From Streptomyces sp. CBMA29 (lineage in GTDB: Bacteria; Actinomycetota; Actinomycetes; Streptomycetales; Streptomycetaceae): a stretch of DNA of 64,000 nt. This document shows, piece after piece, positions 44,481-52,989 of this stretch. A program made the position numbers and the translations under genes. Position 1 is the stretch's first letter; every line of letters begins with the position of its first letter. The notes below the pieces were generated by a model that ran no database searches, was not told the DNA's origin, and saw only the letters and a list, made by a program, of their open reading frames with translations. Location: NCBI RefSeq assembly GCF_014596445.1, contig NZ_MECL01000062.1, positions 60,880 through 124,879 of the forward strand, read 5' to 3'.

Positions 44481-44510
44481 ATGAGGCAGGGATGAGGCAG
44501 GGATGAGGGG
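44481..44510 (+). repeat. 11-bp repeat holding decoy ATG and ribosome-site sequences
   Basis: atgaggcaggg occurs twice head to tail, then atgagggg. Each unit supplies an ATG and a GAGG-like element just before the true ATG at 44517, in three different frames. Confidence 0.8.
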
Positions 44511-44516
44511 TACTCG

Positions 44517-45584
44517 ATGACGCGCACCGACAGCCTCGCCGGACCCACACTGGCGATCGTGGCCCGAGCGGCCCGGGTGTCCGTACCGACGGTCTCCAAA
44601 GTGGTGAACGGCCGTGACGACGTCGCGCCCGACACCCGGCGCCGCGTGACCGAGGCCCTGGACCGGCTCGGCTATGTCCGCAGACCCCGGTCCGCCACGA
44701 GGGCGTACCACCCGTCGCAGGTGGACGTCGTGCTGCACTCCCTGGAGAGCTCGTGGTCGGGCGCGGTGCTGCACGGAGTCGAGGCCGCGGCCGAGGAGGC
44801 CGGTCTCGAAGTGGTGGTGCGGACCGGCTCCGGCCGGACGACCGCGGCTGGGCCCGAGAGCCGCTGGCTCGACCGGCTCGCGGCACGCGGCTCGGCGGGC
44901 GTGCTGTTCAACCTCGCCGAACTCACCGCCGCGGAATACTCCTGGCTCGACCGGCGCGGCATCCCCTTCGTGATGATCGATCCGGTGGCGGACCCGCCGC
45001 CGGACGTGCTGACGGTCGGCGCGGCCAACTGGCAGGGCGGTCTGTCCGCCACACAGCACCTGCTCGCGCTCGGCCACCGGCGCATCGCGGTGATCGGCAG
45101 CGGCCCGAACCAGCTGTGCGCCGGGGCCAGGATGGCCGGCCACCGGTCGGCGCTGGCCGAGACCGGGCTGCCGTACCGCCCCGAGTACGAGCGGTTCGCC
45201 CACTTCGACATCGCCGAGGCGCGGCTGCGGACCCTCGAACTGCTCGACCTCCCCGAGCCGCCGACCGCCGTCTTCGTCTGCTCGGACGCGATGGCGCTCG
45301 GCGCCTACCAGGCCGTCGCCGAGCGCGGACTGCGGATACCCGACGACATCAGCGTGGTCGGCTTCGACGACCTGCCGGAGTCGCGCTGGGCCACCCCCGC
45401 ACTGACCACGGTGCGCCAGCCGCTGTCCGACATGGCCGCCGCCGCGCTGCGGCTGCTCGTCCGGACCATGGCGGGCGACCTCCCGGAGTCCTCGCACATC
45501 GAACTCTCCACCCACCTGGTGGTGCGCGGCAGCACGGCCCCGCCCGCCGGGGGCACCGCCGCCCGCCTCGACCCGCCTCGCTGA
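44517..45584 (+). CDS. LacI-family regulator of the glycosidase cluster
   Basis: 355 residues. HTH 'LAIVARAARVSVPTVSKVVNGRDDVAPDTRRRVTEAL' and hinge 'RRPRSATRAYHPSQVDVV', then the sugar-sensing core ('GAANWQGGLSATQHLLALGHRRIAVIGSG', 'PTAVFVCSDAMALGAYQAVAERGLRIPDDISVVGFDDLPESRWATPALTTVRQP'). The 'SVPTVSKVVNGR' recognition helix is the type seen in streptomycete xylan/xyloside regulators such as BxlR-like proteins. It sits beside GH43 with O7 at its own promoter, so autoregulation and control of the O-site regulon are likely. Its stop codon lies in a 25-bp tandem duplication. Confidence 0.9.
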   Translation: MTRTDSLAGPTLAIVARAARVSVPTVSKVVNGRDDVAPDTRRRVTEALDRLGYVRRPRSATRAYHPSQVDVVLHSLESSWSGAVLHGVEAAAEEAGLEVVVRTGSGRTTAAGPESRWLDRLAARGSAGVLFNLAELTAAEYSWLDRRGIPFVMIDPVADPPPDVLTVGAANWQGGLSATQHLLALGHRRIAVIGSGPNQLCAGARMAGHRSALAETGLPYRPEYERFAHFDIAEARLRTLELLDLPEPPTAVFVCSDAMALGAYQAVAERGLRIPDDISVVGFDDLPESRWATPALTTVRQPLSDMAAAALRLLVRTMAGDLPESSHIELSTHLVVRGSTAPPAGGTAARLDPPR

Positions 45585-45630
45585 CCCCCCGCTCGACCCG
45601 CCTCGCTGACCCGCCGCTCGACCCGCTGAG
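45567..45630 (+). repeat. 25-bp x2.5 tandem duplication across the LacI stop codon
   Basis: Two 25-bp copies (45567-45591, 45592-45616), each carrying the RLDPPR-stop sequence, plus a partial third. The second copy is untranslated. Confidence 0.88.
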
Positions 45631-45706
45631 CACCCCCGCACGCCGCTCACGCCGCGCCGGCCGCTCCACCCCGACCACGTACCACCGAATGCCCGGAGAT
45701 CTCATC

Positions 45707-47809
45707 GTGACCACCGAACTGCGCTGGGGCACCAGCGAATTGACCGTCCTGCTCGGCTGGGACGACGACGGCCCCGTACGGCTGCTCGACCTCGAACTGC
45801 CGGGCGACGCGCCGCGCCCGCCCGGCAGGGCCGCACTGCCGCTGGTCGAACTGGAGACGATCGGCACGGGCCGGACCGGTACGTCGGGCAAGCGCCATGT
45901 GGACGGCACCGCCGCCGCCCGGCTGCGGTACGCCGGCCACAAGGAGCGGGCGGACGCCGACTGGCGGGAACTCGTCGTGGAATCCGCGGACCCGGCGACC
46001 GGACTGCGCGTCACCGCCCGGCTGCGGCTGCACGGCGGCCTGCCCGTACTGCGCTGCTGGGCGGAGGTCACCGCGGGCCGGGAGGCGGTGACGGTGGAGT
46101 ACCTCTCCTCCTTCGTGTTCTCCGGCCTCGCCGCCCGTGTGCGCGGCCACTGGGAGGAGGGCCTGCGGCTGCATCTGGCGGCCAACCCCTGGAGCGGCGA
46201 ATTCCGCTGGTCCGAGGCCACGTTGGCGCAGCGCGGCCTCTACGACGTCGGCATGGTCCGCTACGACCAGACCGGCTCCAAGAACCGCGTCGCCGTCACC
46301 AGCACGGGCGCGTGGTCCACCGCCGAGCACCAGCCCATGGGCTGCGTCACGGACGCCGAGACCGGCCGGGCCCTGATGTGGCAGATCGAGCACAATGGCG
46401 CGTGGCACGCGGAGTTCGGCGACCGCTACGACGACGTCTACCTGGCGCTCTCGGGACCGACGGACCGCGAACACGCCTGGCGGGCTCGGCTCCAGCCGGG
46501 CGAGTCCTTTACGGGCGTCCCGGCCGCCGTCGCCGTCGTCCCCGGCGGCGGCTTCGAGGCCGCCGTCGCGGCCATGACTCGCTACCGCCGGGCCCTGCTG
46601 CGCCCGCACCCCGACCACGACCTGCTGCCCGTGGTCTTCAACGACTTCAACAACTGCCTGATGTCGGACCCGAGTACGGCGGCGATCCTGCCGCTCGCCG
46701 AAGCCGCCGCGCGGGCGGGCGCCGAGTACTACTGCGTCGACGCGGGCTGGTACGCCGACTCCGACGGCTGGTGGGACGCCGTCGGTGAGTGGGAGGAGTC
46801 CGCCGTCCGCTTCCCCGGCGGCCTCAAGGAGGTCACCGACCGCATCCGCGCGCTCGGAATGGTGCCGGGGCTGTGGCTGGAGCCCGAAGTCGTCGGCGTC
46901 CGCAGCCCGTTGGCGCGCACCCTGCCCGACGAGGCGTTCTTCCGCCGCGACGGTGAACGGGTGGCCCAATGGGGCCGCTACCAGTTGGACCTGCGCCACC
47001 CGGCGGCCCGTTCGCACCTGGACCGGGTCGTGGACCGGGTCGTCGCCGACTACGGGCTCGGCTACCTGAAGCTCGACTACAACATCGACATCGGTCCCGG
47101 GACCGGAGACATCCCCGGCGCCGGTCTGCTCGGCCACAACCGGGCGCTGCTCGACTGGCTGGACGCAGTGCTCGACCGGCACCCGGGCCTGATCATCGAG
47201 AGCTGCGCGGCGGGCGGCAGCCGCAGCGACTACGCCACGCTCGCCCGGCTGCCGATCCACTCGCTCACCGACCAGCAGGACCACCGCAATCTGCCGCCCA
47301 TCGCGGTGGCCGCCCCGGCCGCCGTCCTGCCCGAGCAGGGCGCGATGTGGGCCTACCCGCAAGCCGAGTTCGGTGTGGACGAGACCGGTCTGGCCCTCGT
47401 CCCCGCGCTCCTCGGCCGCGTACACCTCAGCGGGCGCGTCGACCGGCTCTCCCCGGCCCAACTGGCGCTCGTCCGCGCGGCCGTGGACGCGTACAAGAGC
47501 TACCGGGCGCGGCTGCGGACCGCGGTGCCGCGCTGGCCGCTCGGGCTGCCTGGCTGGCGCGATCCGTGGGCCGCCCTCGCCCTGGACTGCGCGGACGGCC
47601 ACCGCGTCGTGGTCTTCCGCCGCGACAGCGACGAACACCGCCGCGAGCTGCCCTTCCCCGAACTGCGCGGCCACGACGCCGTGGTGACCCGCGTCTTCGA
47701 CGCCGCCGGTGACGCGGAGGCCCGCTGGGACGCGGAGAGCGGAGTCCTGACCGTCGGCCTGCCGCGACCGGGGAGCGCCGTGCTGCTGCATCTGGTGCCG
47801 ATCCGATGA
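45707..47809 (+). CDS. GH36 alpha-galactosidase
   Basis: 700 residues from GTG 45707 (GGAG 9 nt upstream; an ATG at 45689 would add six residues). N-terminal beta-supersandwich, then a TIM barrel with 'PVVFNDFNNCLMSD', 'YYCVDAGWYADSDGWWDAVGEW', nucleophile D457 in 'GYLKLDYNID' and an acid/base aspartate in the 'CAAGGSRSD' segment, ending in a small beta-domain. No signal peptide; it would remove alpha-1,6-galactosyl groups from imported galacto-oligosaccharides. Replacement of the usual 'GNDLMSD' by 'NDFNNCLMSD' is family variation, as in the bacterial GH36 long forms. It is the second gene of the plus-strand unit LacI, GH36, hydrolase. Confidence 0.9.
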   Translation: MTTELRWGTSELTVLLGWDDDGPVRLLDLELPGDAPRPPGRAALPLVELETIGTGRTGTSGKRHVDGTAAARLRYAGHKERADADWRELVVESADPATGLRVTARLRLHGGLPVLRCWAEVTAGREAVTVEYLSSFVFSGLAARVRGHWEEGLRLHLAANPWSGEFRWSEATLAQRGLYDVGMVRYDQTGSKNRVAVTSTGAWSTAEHQPMGCVTDAETGRALMWQIEHNGAWHAEFGDRYDDVYLALSGPTDREHAWRARLQPGESFTGVPAAVAVVPGGGFEAAVAAMTRYRRALLRPHPDHDLLPVVFNDFNNCLMSDPSTAAILPLAEAAARAGAEYYCVDAGWYADSDGWWDAVGEWEESAVRFPGGLKEVTDRIRALGMVPGLWLEPEVVGVRSPLARTLPDEAFFRRDGERVAQWGRYQLDLRHPAARSHLDRVVDRVVADYGLGYLKLDYNIDIGPGTGDIPGAGLLGHNRALLDWLDAVLDRHPGLIIESCAAGGSRSDYATLARLPIHSLTDQQDHRNLPPIAVAAPAAVLPEQGAMWAYPQAEFGVDETGLALVPALLGRVHLSGRVDRLSPAQLALVRAAVDAYKSYRARLRTAVPRWPLGLPGWRDPWAALALDCADGHRVVVFRRDSDEHRRELPFPELRGHDAVVTRVFDAAGDAEARWDAESGVLTVGLPRPGSAVLLHLVPIR

Positions 47810-47830
47810 GCGCCGATCCGATGAGCGCCG
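47801..47830 (+). repeat. 15-bp x2 tandem duplication across the GH36 stop codon
   Basis: atccgatgagcgccg occurs twice (47801-47815, 47816-47830). Each copy contains an ATGA, so the duplication created a new in-frame ATG. Confidence 0.9.
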
Positions 47831-47901
47831 TGCCGCTGGACCGGGAGTTGGACCGGGACCCGGACCTGGACCTGGACTTGGACTTGGAGCTCGGCCGATG
47901 A
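47806..47901 (+). CDS. possible 31-aa Asp/Leu-rich peptide, doubtful
   Basis: An ATG overlapping the GH36 stop by ATGA opens a 31-codon frame rich in alternating Asp-Leu. It could be translated by coupling, but the sequence is built from short repeats (ctggac/ttggac), so it may be an accident of slippage. No homologue is known to me. Confidence 0.15.
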   Translation: MSADPMSAVPLDRELDRDPDLDLDLDLELGR

Positions 47902-47907
47902 CCGCCC

Positions 47908-48720
47908 ATGCCTGACCTGGACCTTCCGGCATCGCGCCTGCACTTCACCGACACCGGTCCCCGTACGTCAGCGGGGACGTTCCTCCTCGTGCACGGCTGG
48001 GGCGGTGACAGCACCGAGTGGCGGCGGGCCGCGAGCGGGCTCACCCCCGACCACCGGGTGATCACCGCGGATCTGCGGGGCCACGGGAGATCGTCCGCCC
48101 CTGCGGACGGCTACGCTCCCGCCGACTTCGCCGCCGATCTGTCGGCGCTGCTGGTCCGGCTGGACGCTCCGCCGGTGATCGCCGTCGGCCACTCCATGGG
48201 CGCCCAGGTCGTCGTCGCCCTCGCCGCCGACCGTCCACCGGCCGTCGCGGCCCTGGCGGCGCTGGACCCTGCCTATGGCGCGGACCGCGCGGAGATGCGG
48301 CGGATCCCCGGCGAACAGGAGCAGTTGCGCGCGGAGGGCAGCGGATGGGCGGCCCGCTTCGCCGAAGGCGCGCACACCCGCGGCACGCCGCCGGAGGTCA
48401 GGGCGCGCCACCGCCGCGTGATGGCCGCCATGGACCCCGGGGTCCTCCTCGCGGCACGGGACGCGATGTATCTGGCTCCCGGCGCGTTCGGCTCCCTGCC
48501 CGCCGCCGAGGCGAAGCTCGCCACCCTGACCCAACCCGTACTGACCGTCATGACCGGCCTCGCCAGGGCTGCCTGGGCCCGCCGCGCCCTGCCAGGTCCG
48601 CGCTCCCGCGTCGAGGTGTTCCAGGGCTGCGGCCACTACCTCCACGAGGAGCGCCCCGAGCGACTCGCCCGGCTGCTGTCGCGCTGGGCCCTCGGTGCGG
48701 AGCCCCCGCCGAACGCATGA
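47908..48720 (+). CDS. alpha/beta hydrolase
   Basis: 270 residues. Fold signatures: 'FLLVHGWGGDSTEWRRAASGL', 'VITADLRGHGRSSAP', nucleophile S96 in 'AVGHSMGAQVVVAL', and the late histidine in 'VFQGCGHYLHEERPERLARLL'. A cytoplasmic esterase, haloperoxidase-fold or lactone hydrolase; substrate not predictable. It follows GH36 by about 100 bp on the same strand and may serve in deacylation of imported acetylated or feruloylated oligosaccharides, which is inference from context only. No good ribosome site precedes the ATG at 47908. Confidence 0.82.
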   Translation: MPDLDLPASRLHFTDTGPRTSAGTFLLVHGWGGDSTEWRRAASGLTPDHRVITADLRGHGRSSAPADGYAPADFAADLSALLVRLDAPPVIAVGHSMGAQVVVALAADRPPAVAALAALDPAYGADRAEMRRIPGEQEQLRAEGSGWAARFAEGAHTRGTPPEVRARHRRVMAAMDPGVLLAARDAMYLAPGAFGSLPAAEAKLATLTQPVLTVMTGLARAAWARRALPGPRSRVEVFQGCGHYLHEERPERLARLLSRWALGAEPPPNA

Positions 48721-48725
48721 CATCG

Positions 48726-48773
48726 AAGGGACCGGTCTCCGTCACGTACCGCCAGGAGACGAGGCCGGTCCTT
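48726..48773. terminator. imperfect hairpin between convergent hydrolase and TetR genes
   Basis: AAGGGACCGG / CCGGTCCTT arms with one bulge and an inner CTCC/GGAG pairing, in the 98-bp convergent gap. Confidence 0.4.
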
Positions 48774-48818
48774 ACGCGCCCACTGCCTGCCCCGCCACCG
48801 CCCCCCGGCGCGACGGAT

Positions 48819-49412
48819 TCAGTTGAGGACCCGAGGGCGCGGTTCCCGGCCGGTGCCGCCGCTGTCCGCGTTCGTGAGGATCGCGCTCGCGATCACGTCG
48901 AAGAGGCGGTCGGCGCGGGGGGCGAGGGAGGGCTGGTCGCCGAGCCAGGCGAGCATGGCGACGAGTGCGAACAGGTCGGCGCCGTCGATGTCGTCGCGTG
49001 CCACGCCCGCGGCCTGGGCGCGGGTGAGGAGCCGCGCACCGGCCGCGCGCAGGGTGACGCACGAGGCGTGGAGCGCGGATTCGGTGTCCTCGATGGCGGC
49101 GGCCATCAGGACGGTCACACCCCGGTACTCGGTCGTCCAGGCGACGCAGTCGCGCAGCCACGAGACGAGGGCGTCTTCTGGCGACCCCAGTGTCTCCGAC
49201 TCGGCCGCCCGCGCCGTCAATTCGCCGAAGCTCGTATGGAGCAGGGCTTCGAGCAGGGCCTCGCGGGTCGGGAAGTGCCGGAGCAGGGTCGCCAGGCCCA
49301 TGTCGGACCTGCGGGCGATGTCGCGCAGCGAGACGTCGACACCGTGCTCGGCGATGACCGCGCCCGCGATGTCGAGCAGGTGGTCGCGGTTCTTCCTGGC
49401 GTCGGCGCGCAT
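48819..49412 (-). CDS. TetR-family repressor
   Basis: 197 residues. The HTH reads 'VSLRDIARRSDMGLATLLRHFPTREALLEALL', the ordinary TetR pattern with a leucine-rich recognition helix, followed by an all-helical ligand domain with no recognisable pocket motif. It is divergent from an NADPH-type oxidoreductase gene with three related half-sites between them, the standard arrangement for a TetR repressor controlling its neighbour and itself. Confidence 0.9.
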   Translation of the reverse strand: MRADARKNRDHLLDIAGAVIAEHGVDVSLRDIARRSDMGLATLLRHFPTREALLEALLHTSFGELTARAAESETLGSPEDALVSWLRDCVAWTTEYRGVTVLMAAAIEDTESALHASCVTLRAAGARLLTRAQAAGVARDDIDGADLFALVAMLAWLGDQPSLAPRADRLFDVIASAILTNADSGGTGREPRPRVLN

Positions 49413-49430
49413 GGGTCCCTCTTGACTATC

Positions 49431-49487
49431 CGGATCAGTGGTCCATATATTCGGATCAGTGATTCGGATAGGTGGACCACTGATCCG
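49431..49487. promoter_or_regulatory. TetR operator: perfect 15-bp inverted repeat plus a third half-site
   Basis: CGGATCAGTGGTCCA (49431-49445) and its exact inverse (49473-49487), with another CGGATCAGTG at 49452-49461. A TATAT-containing segment (49445-49450) between them may hold a -10 box. Confidence 0.72.
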
Positions 49488-49522
49488 TTCAGCGTATCCC
49501 CCGGTGGGGGCAGGAGGCGACG

Positions 49523-50650
49523 ATGCGGACAGAGATAAGTACAGGGACGCTGTCAGACACGATGCGGGCGATCCGGCTGCACGAGCACGGAGGCCCCGAG
49601 GTACTGCGTGAGGACCGGGTGCCGATTCCCGAGCCGGGACCGGGCGAGGTGCTCGTCCGCGTCCACGCGGTGGGCGTCAATCCTCCGGACTGGTACCTGC
49701 GCGGCGGGCTGACCACGGTGCCGGGGGAGCCGGAGTCGACCGTCAGGCTGCCCGCCATTCCGGGGACGGACGTGTCGGGTGTCGTCGAGGCCGTCGCCCC
49801 GGACGTGGACGACCTCGCCGTGTACGACCTCACCGTGTACGACCTCACCGGGGACGACCTCGCCGTGGGCGACGAGGTCTTCGGCCTCTTGCGCTTCCCC
49901 GGCTTCCACGGCAGCGCCTACGCCGAGTACGTGGCCGCGCCCGCGTCGGACCTCGCGCGCAAGCCGTCCGGCATCGACCACGTGCACGCCGCCGGGGCGC
50001 CCATGGCCGGGCTCACCGCGTGGCAGTTCCTCATCGAGGCAGGACACGACCACCCCTCGCCCTTCCAGGCGGCGCGCCACCGCCCGACGGCGCTCGACGC
50101 CGACAGCACGGTGCTGGTCAACGGCGCCGCGGGCGGCGTGGGGCACTTCGCCGTGCAGTTGGCGAAGTGGAAGGGCGCGCATGTCACCGCCGTGGCGTCC
50201 GGCGCGCACGAGTCGTTCCTGCGCGAGCTCGGCGCCGACCGGTTCCTCGACTACACCAAGAGCCGCCCCGAGGAGCTGGTGCACGACGTCGACCTCGTAC
50301 TCGACGCCGTCGGCGGCCCCGACAGCAGGCGGTTCCTGCGCACCCTCAAGCGCGGCGGCGCCCAATTCCCCGTGCTTCCCGGGGACTTCGACGCCGAGGA
50401 GACCGCGGCGCTCGGCGTCACGGTCTCGACCGCCCAGGTCCGCTCGAACGGCGCGCAACTCGCCGAACTGGGACGCCTGCTGGAGGCGGGCACGGTACGC
50501 GTCGCCGTCGACAGCACCTTCCCGCTCGGCCGGGCGCGGGCGGCGCACGAACGGGCCGCCCGCGGGCATCTTCAGGGCAAGATCGTGCTCACGGTCGACC
50601 AGGACCCTGCCCTGCGTCGACCGGCTGTCACGCACCCAGCGGCCCGCTGA
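49523..50650 (+). CDS. MDR-superfamily NADPH oxidoreductase (quinone reductase-like)
   Basis: 375 residues from ATG 49523 with AGGAGG 7 nt upstream. GroES-like N-domain ('AIRLHEHGGPEVLREDRVPIPEPGPGEVLVRVHAVGVNPPDWYLRGG', 'IPGTDVSGVVEAV') and Rossmann domain ('VLVNGAAGGVGHFAVQLAKWKGAHVTAVAS', 'ADRFLDYTKSRPEELVHDVDLVLDAVGG'). No zinc-ligand cysteines, so a zinc-independent quinone oxidoreductase-type enzyme. A four-copy 15-bp repeat inserts acidic 'DLAVY/DLTVY' pentapeptides (residues about 97-116) just before 'GDEVFGLL', and a second, His/Pro-rich insertion follows near 175-190. Likely controlled by the divergent TetR repressor. Confidence 0.88.
   Translation: MRTEISTGTLSDTMRAIRLHEHGGPEVLREDRVPIPEPGPGEVLVRVHAVGVNPPDWYLRGGLTTVPGEPESTVRLPAIPGTDVSGVVEAVAPDVDDLAVYDLTVYDLTGDDLAVGDEVFGLLRFPGFHGSAYAEYVAAPASDLARKPSGIDHVHAAGAPMAGLTAWQFLIEAGHDHPSPFQAARHRPTALDADSTVLVNGAAGGVGHFAVQLAKWKGAHVTAVASGAHESFLRELGADRFLDYTKSRPEELVHDVDLVLDAVGGPDSRRFLRTLKRGGAQFPVLPGDFDAEETAALGVTVSTAQVRSNGAQLAELGRLLEAGTVRVAVDSTFPLGRARAAHERAARGHLQGKIVLTVDQDPALRRPAVTHPAAR
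49811..49870 (+). repeat. 15-bp x4 in-frame minisatellite (DLAVY)
   Basis: Units gacctcgccgtgtac, gacctcaccgtgtac, gacctcaccggggac and gacctcgccgtgggc. The last unit, leading into GDEVFG, is probably the ancestral sequence from which the others were copied. Confidence 0.9.
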
Positions 50651-50689
50651 ACACGTCCGCACCGTTCAGCCGCACCGTTCGGCCGCACC

Positions 50690-50811
50690 TGACGGACGGC
50701 CAGTTTGCCGGCCTGGCGGGCGATGTCGGTCCACGGCGCGGCGGGGAGGTCGTGGCCGACGCCTGGGCAGGTGACCAGGCGGGCGCCGACGATGGCCCGG
50801 CGGTGCGGGAG
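50690..50811 (-). pseudogene. orphan C-terminal fragment of an alpha/beta hydrolase
   Basis: On the minus strand, immediately after an in-frame TGA (50812-50814), the frame reads 'RRAIVGARLVTCPGVGHDLP' followed by a helix like the final helix of alpha/beta hydrolases; the histidine lies in the expected 'G-x-G-H-D-L-P' loop. There is no start codon or N-terminal part, and the frame runs into noncoding sequence, so this looks like the remnant of a deleted hydrolase gene. Confidence 0.5.
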
Positions 50812-50849
50812 TCAACCTTGCCGAAGGGCCTCGGGCCCCGACCGCCAGG

Positions 50850-51524
50850 TCACGGCGCCGCGTTGAACAGCTTCCAGTTCCCCTCGGACACGATGTCGAC
50901 ACCGTCGTCGGTGACCTTGATGGCGGTCTGGTCGTCGATGGCGTACGCCGGGGCCTTGATCGCGGCGGCCCACCGCTCCGCCTCGGCCATGGTGTTCTCG
51001 GGACAGCCCGGACTGTCGAGGTGCGGGAAAAGAGAGAAGTCGACGATTCCCAGGGCGCGGTCGTCACCAGTGGGCGGCTGCCAGGCGACGAAGTGCTCCC
51101 CGACGCGCGGAGTCAGCACCATGCTCCCGGCGCTGAGCCCCACATAGACCGTGTCGTGCAGGGAAGGCAGAAGGTCGGCCAGCCCGGACTCCCGCATCCA
51201 GTGGGACAGATAGAGCGCGTCGCCGCCGTTCACCAGCAGGACGTCCGCCTCTCGGACCCAGGAGACCCACCGCTCCTTGTCGATGCCGGGCAGCGCCGTG
51301 AGCTCCAGTACGCCGACCGACTTCCATCCCAACCCGGTCATCGGGTGAACGGACTGTCCGCTGATGAAACGCCACGGCCCGCCCGGATCCCCGTACGGGC
51401 CCCCGTACCCCGCGGTGGGAATGCACAGGGCGCTGGCCTCGGCGATCGGTTTGCCCAGGAGATCGAGGAGCGCCGCCAGAATGCTGGCGTTCTTGACGCC
51501 GGAGTCGGTGAGGAGAAGCTTCAT
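50850..51524 (-). CDS. peptidase E-like serine dipeptidase (S51)
   Basis: 224 residues from ATG 51524. The nucleophile S131 lies in 'VYVGLSAGSMVL', the conserved elbow of S51 peptidases, with 'VLLVNGGDALYLSHWMRESGL' and 'IVDFSLFPHLDSPGCPENT' as the other family blocks (histidine of the triad in 'FPHLDS'). PepE cleaves dipeptides with N-terminal aspartate in the cytoplasm; related proteins include cyanophycinases. Stand-alone gene, flanked by two gene remnants. Confidence 0.87.
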   Translation of the reverse strand: MKLLLTDSGVKNASILAALLDLLGKPIAEASALCIPTAGYGGPYGDPGGPWRFISGQSVHPMTGLGWKSVGVLELTALPGIDKERWVSWVREADVLLVNGGDALYLSHWMRESGLADLLPSLHDTVYVGLSAGSMVLTPRVGEHFVAWQPPTGDDRALGIVDFSLFPHLDSPGCPENTMAEAERWAAAIKAPAYAIDDQTAIKVTDDGVDIVSEGNWKLFNAAP

Positions 51525-51566
51525 GACGCCCCCGCGCTGATCGCTCTGTGAAGTGGGCGAGCGACG

Positions 51567-52190
51567 CTAACACACCCGTTGTCGGCAGCGCAGGCGCGCT
51601 GACAGCGGGCCGTTTCCCGGCCGGGTCCAGGCGGTTTCGCGCAGCAGCCGGAAGCCGTTGAGAGCGACGACGAGAGTGGAGCCCTCGTGGCCCGCGACCC
51701 CGAGCGGGAGCGGGAGAGTCGCGGTCAGGTCCCAGACGGCCAGGGCGGCGATGAACACCGCGGCGATCGTCAGATTCTGGATCACCAAACGGTGGGCGGC
51801 GCGCGAGAGCTTCACGACGGCCGGGACGGTGGCCAACTCGTCGCGGATCACGACGGCGTCGGCGGTCTCCAGCGCGAGGTCGGACCCGGCCCTGCCCATG
51901 GCGACGCCGGTGTGTGCGGCCGCCAGCGCGGGCGCGTCGTTGACGCCGTCGCCGACGACCAGCACCTCGCGACCGCGCGCCTCCCCCGCGCGTACGGCCG
52001 CTGCCTTGTCCTGCGGCAGCAGGCCGGCGCGTACGTCGGTGATGCCGACCCCGGCGGCCAACTGCCGGGCGGCCCGTACGTTGTCGCCGGTCAGCAGGAC
52101 CGGGGGGAGGTCGGTCATGCGGGCGAGGGCGGCGACGGTGGCGGCGGCGCCGAGCGCCGCGACGACCAGGCCCTTTACCACGTCGAGCAC
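51567..52190 (-). pseudogene. truncated P1B-type metal ATPase (C-terminal third only)
   Basis: The frame encodes 207 residues matching only the end of a heavy-metal P-type ATPase: 'TVAALARMTDLPPVLLTGDN', 'VLVVGDGVNDAPALAAAHTGVAMG', then the last membrane helices ('IQNLTIAAVFIAALAVWDLTATLPLPLGVAGHEGSTLVVALNGFRLL'). The metal-binding domain, CPx helix, actuator domain and the phosphorylated DKTGT loop are all missing; upstream sequence does not resemble an ATPase. A full enzyme would need about 650 residues, so this is a 5'-deleted remnant. Confidence 0.75.
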
Positions 52191-52296
52191 CTGCGCCTGG
52201 GAATCCGCGACCGCCCCGCGGACCTGCCGGAGGCGGTCACGGCCGACTGAGGCCCCGCGCGCGTGCCGGCACGCCGGGCGGTCGGTGAACGACGGC

Positions 52297-52366
52297 CCTA
52301 CGACCTCACGCCTATGTCCTCACGCCTACGACCTCACGCCTACGACCTCACGCCTATGTCCTCACG
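52297..52366. repeat. 14-bp x5 array overlapping the DinB gene end
   Basis: Units cctacgacctcacg and cctatgtcctcacg alternate irregularly over five copies. The last copy contains the DinB stop codon (52362-52364, minus strand), so the array is an expansion of that gene's 3' end. Confidence 0.9.
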
Positions 52367-52949
52367 CGTCGGCCTCCCGGGCCGCCCGCTCAAGGCGATC
52401 ACGGTGGCTCTCCCACCAGGCCGCGTCGCCCGGCGGCAGGCTGCCGTTGTTCTTGTTCATGCCCACGGCGCCGTCGGTGAGTTCGCGCAGGATGTCCGCG
52501 TGTCCCGCGTGCCGGTGGGTATCGGAGATCACCCGCACCACGGCGTGATGCAACGTCACCTCGTCCCGGCCGTCGGGCCACCACGGCACCCGGCCGGTCG
52601 TGTCCAGGGCCAACGCGTCGATCGTCGCGTCCGCCTGCGTCCACGCCCGGTGGTAGAGGCCCACGACGTACGCGCGCGACTCGTCCGCGGCGGCCCACAT
52701 GTCCGCGTTCGCCTCGGCCCCGGCGTCGAGCCAGGGCAAGGTCTCGCCCGACGGCCGCCCGAAGGTGTCGCCGAGGTAGCCGAACTCCACGCTGGCCACA
52801 TGCTTCACCAGCCCCAGCAGATTCGTGCCGGTCGGCGTCATCGGGCGGCGCACTTCGTACTCCGAGAGCCCTTCCAGCTTCCACAGCAGGGCGTCGCGGG
52901 CGGACTGGAGGTAGAAGTGCAGATCGGTCTTGGCATCCGTTGCGGTCAT
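52362..52949 (-). CDS. DinB/DUF664-family protein
   Basis: 195 residues from ATG 52949. Four-helix DinB fold with three metal histidines: 'LLGLVKHVASVEFGYLGDTF' (first His), and 'DTHRHAGHADILRE' (HxxxH pair near residues 147-151). Members include mycothiol- and bacillithiol-dependent S-transferases; in actinobacteria they often use mycothiol for detoxification. The substrate is not predictable. It ends inside a 14-bp repeat array and is followed upstream by a broken methyltransferase gene. Confidence 0.85.
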   Translation of the reverse strand: MTATDAKTDLHFYLQSARDALLWKLEGLSEYEVRRPMTPTGTNLLGLVKHVASVEFGYLGDTFGRPSGETLPWLDAGAEANADMWAAADESRAYVVGLYHRAWTQADATIDALALDTTGRVPWWPDGRDEVTLHHAVVRVISDTHRHAGHADILRELTDGAVGMNKNNGSLPPGDAAWWESHRDRLERAAREADA

Positions 52950-52989
52950 GCGACCAGTCTCGCGCCCGCCCGATCTCCGGTCACGCCGT

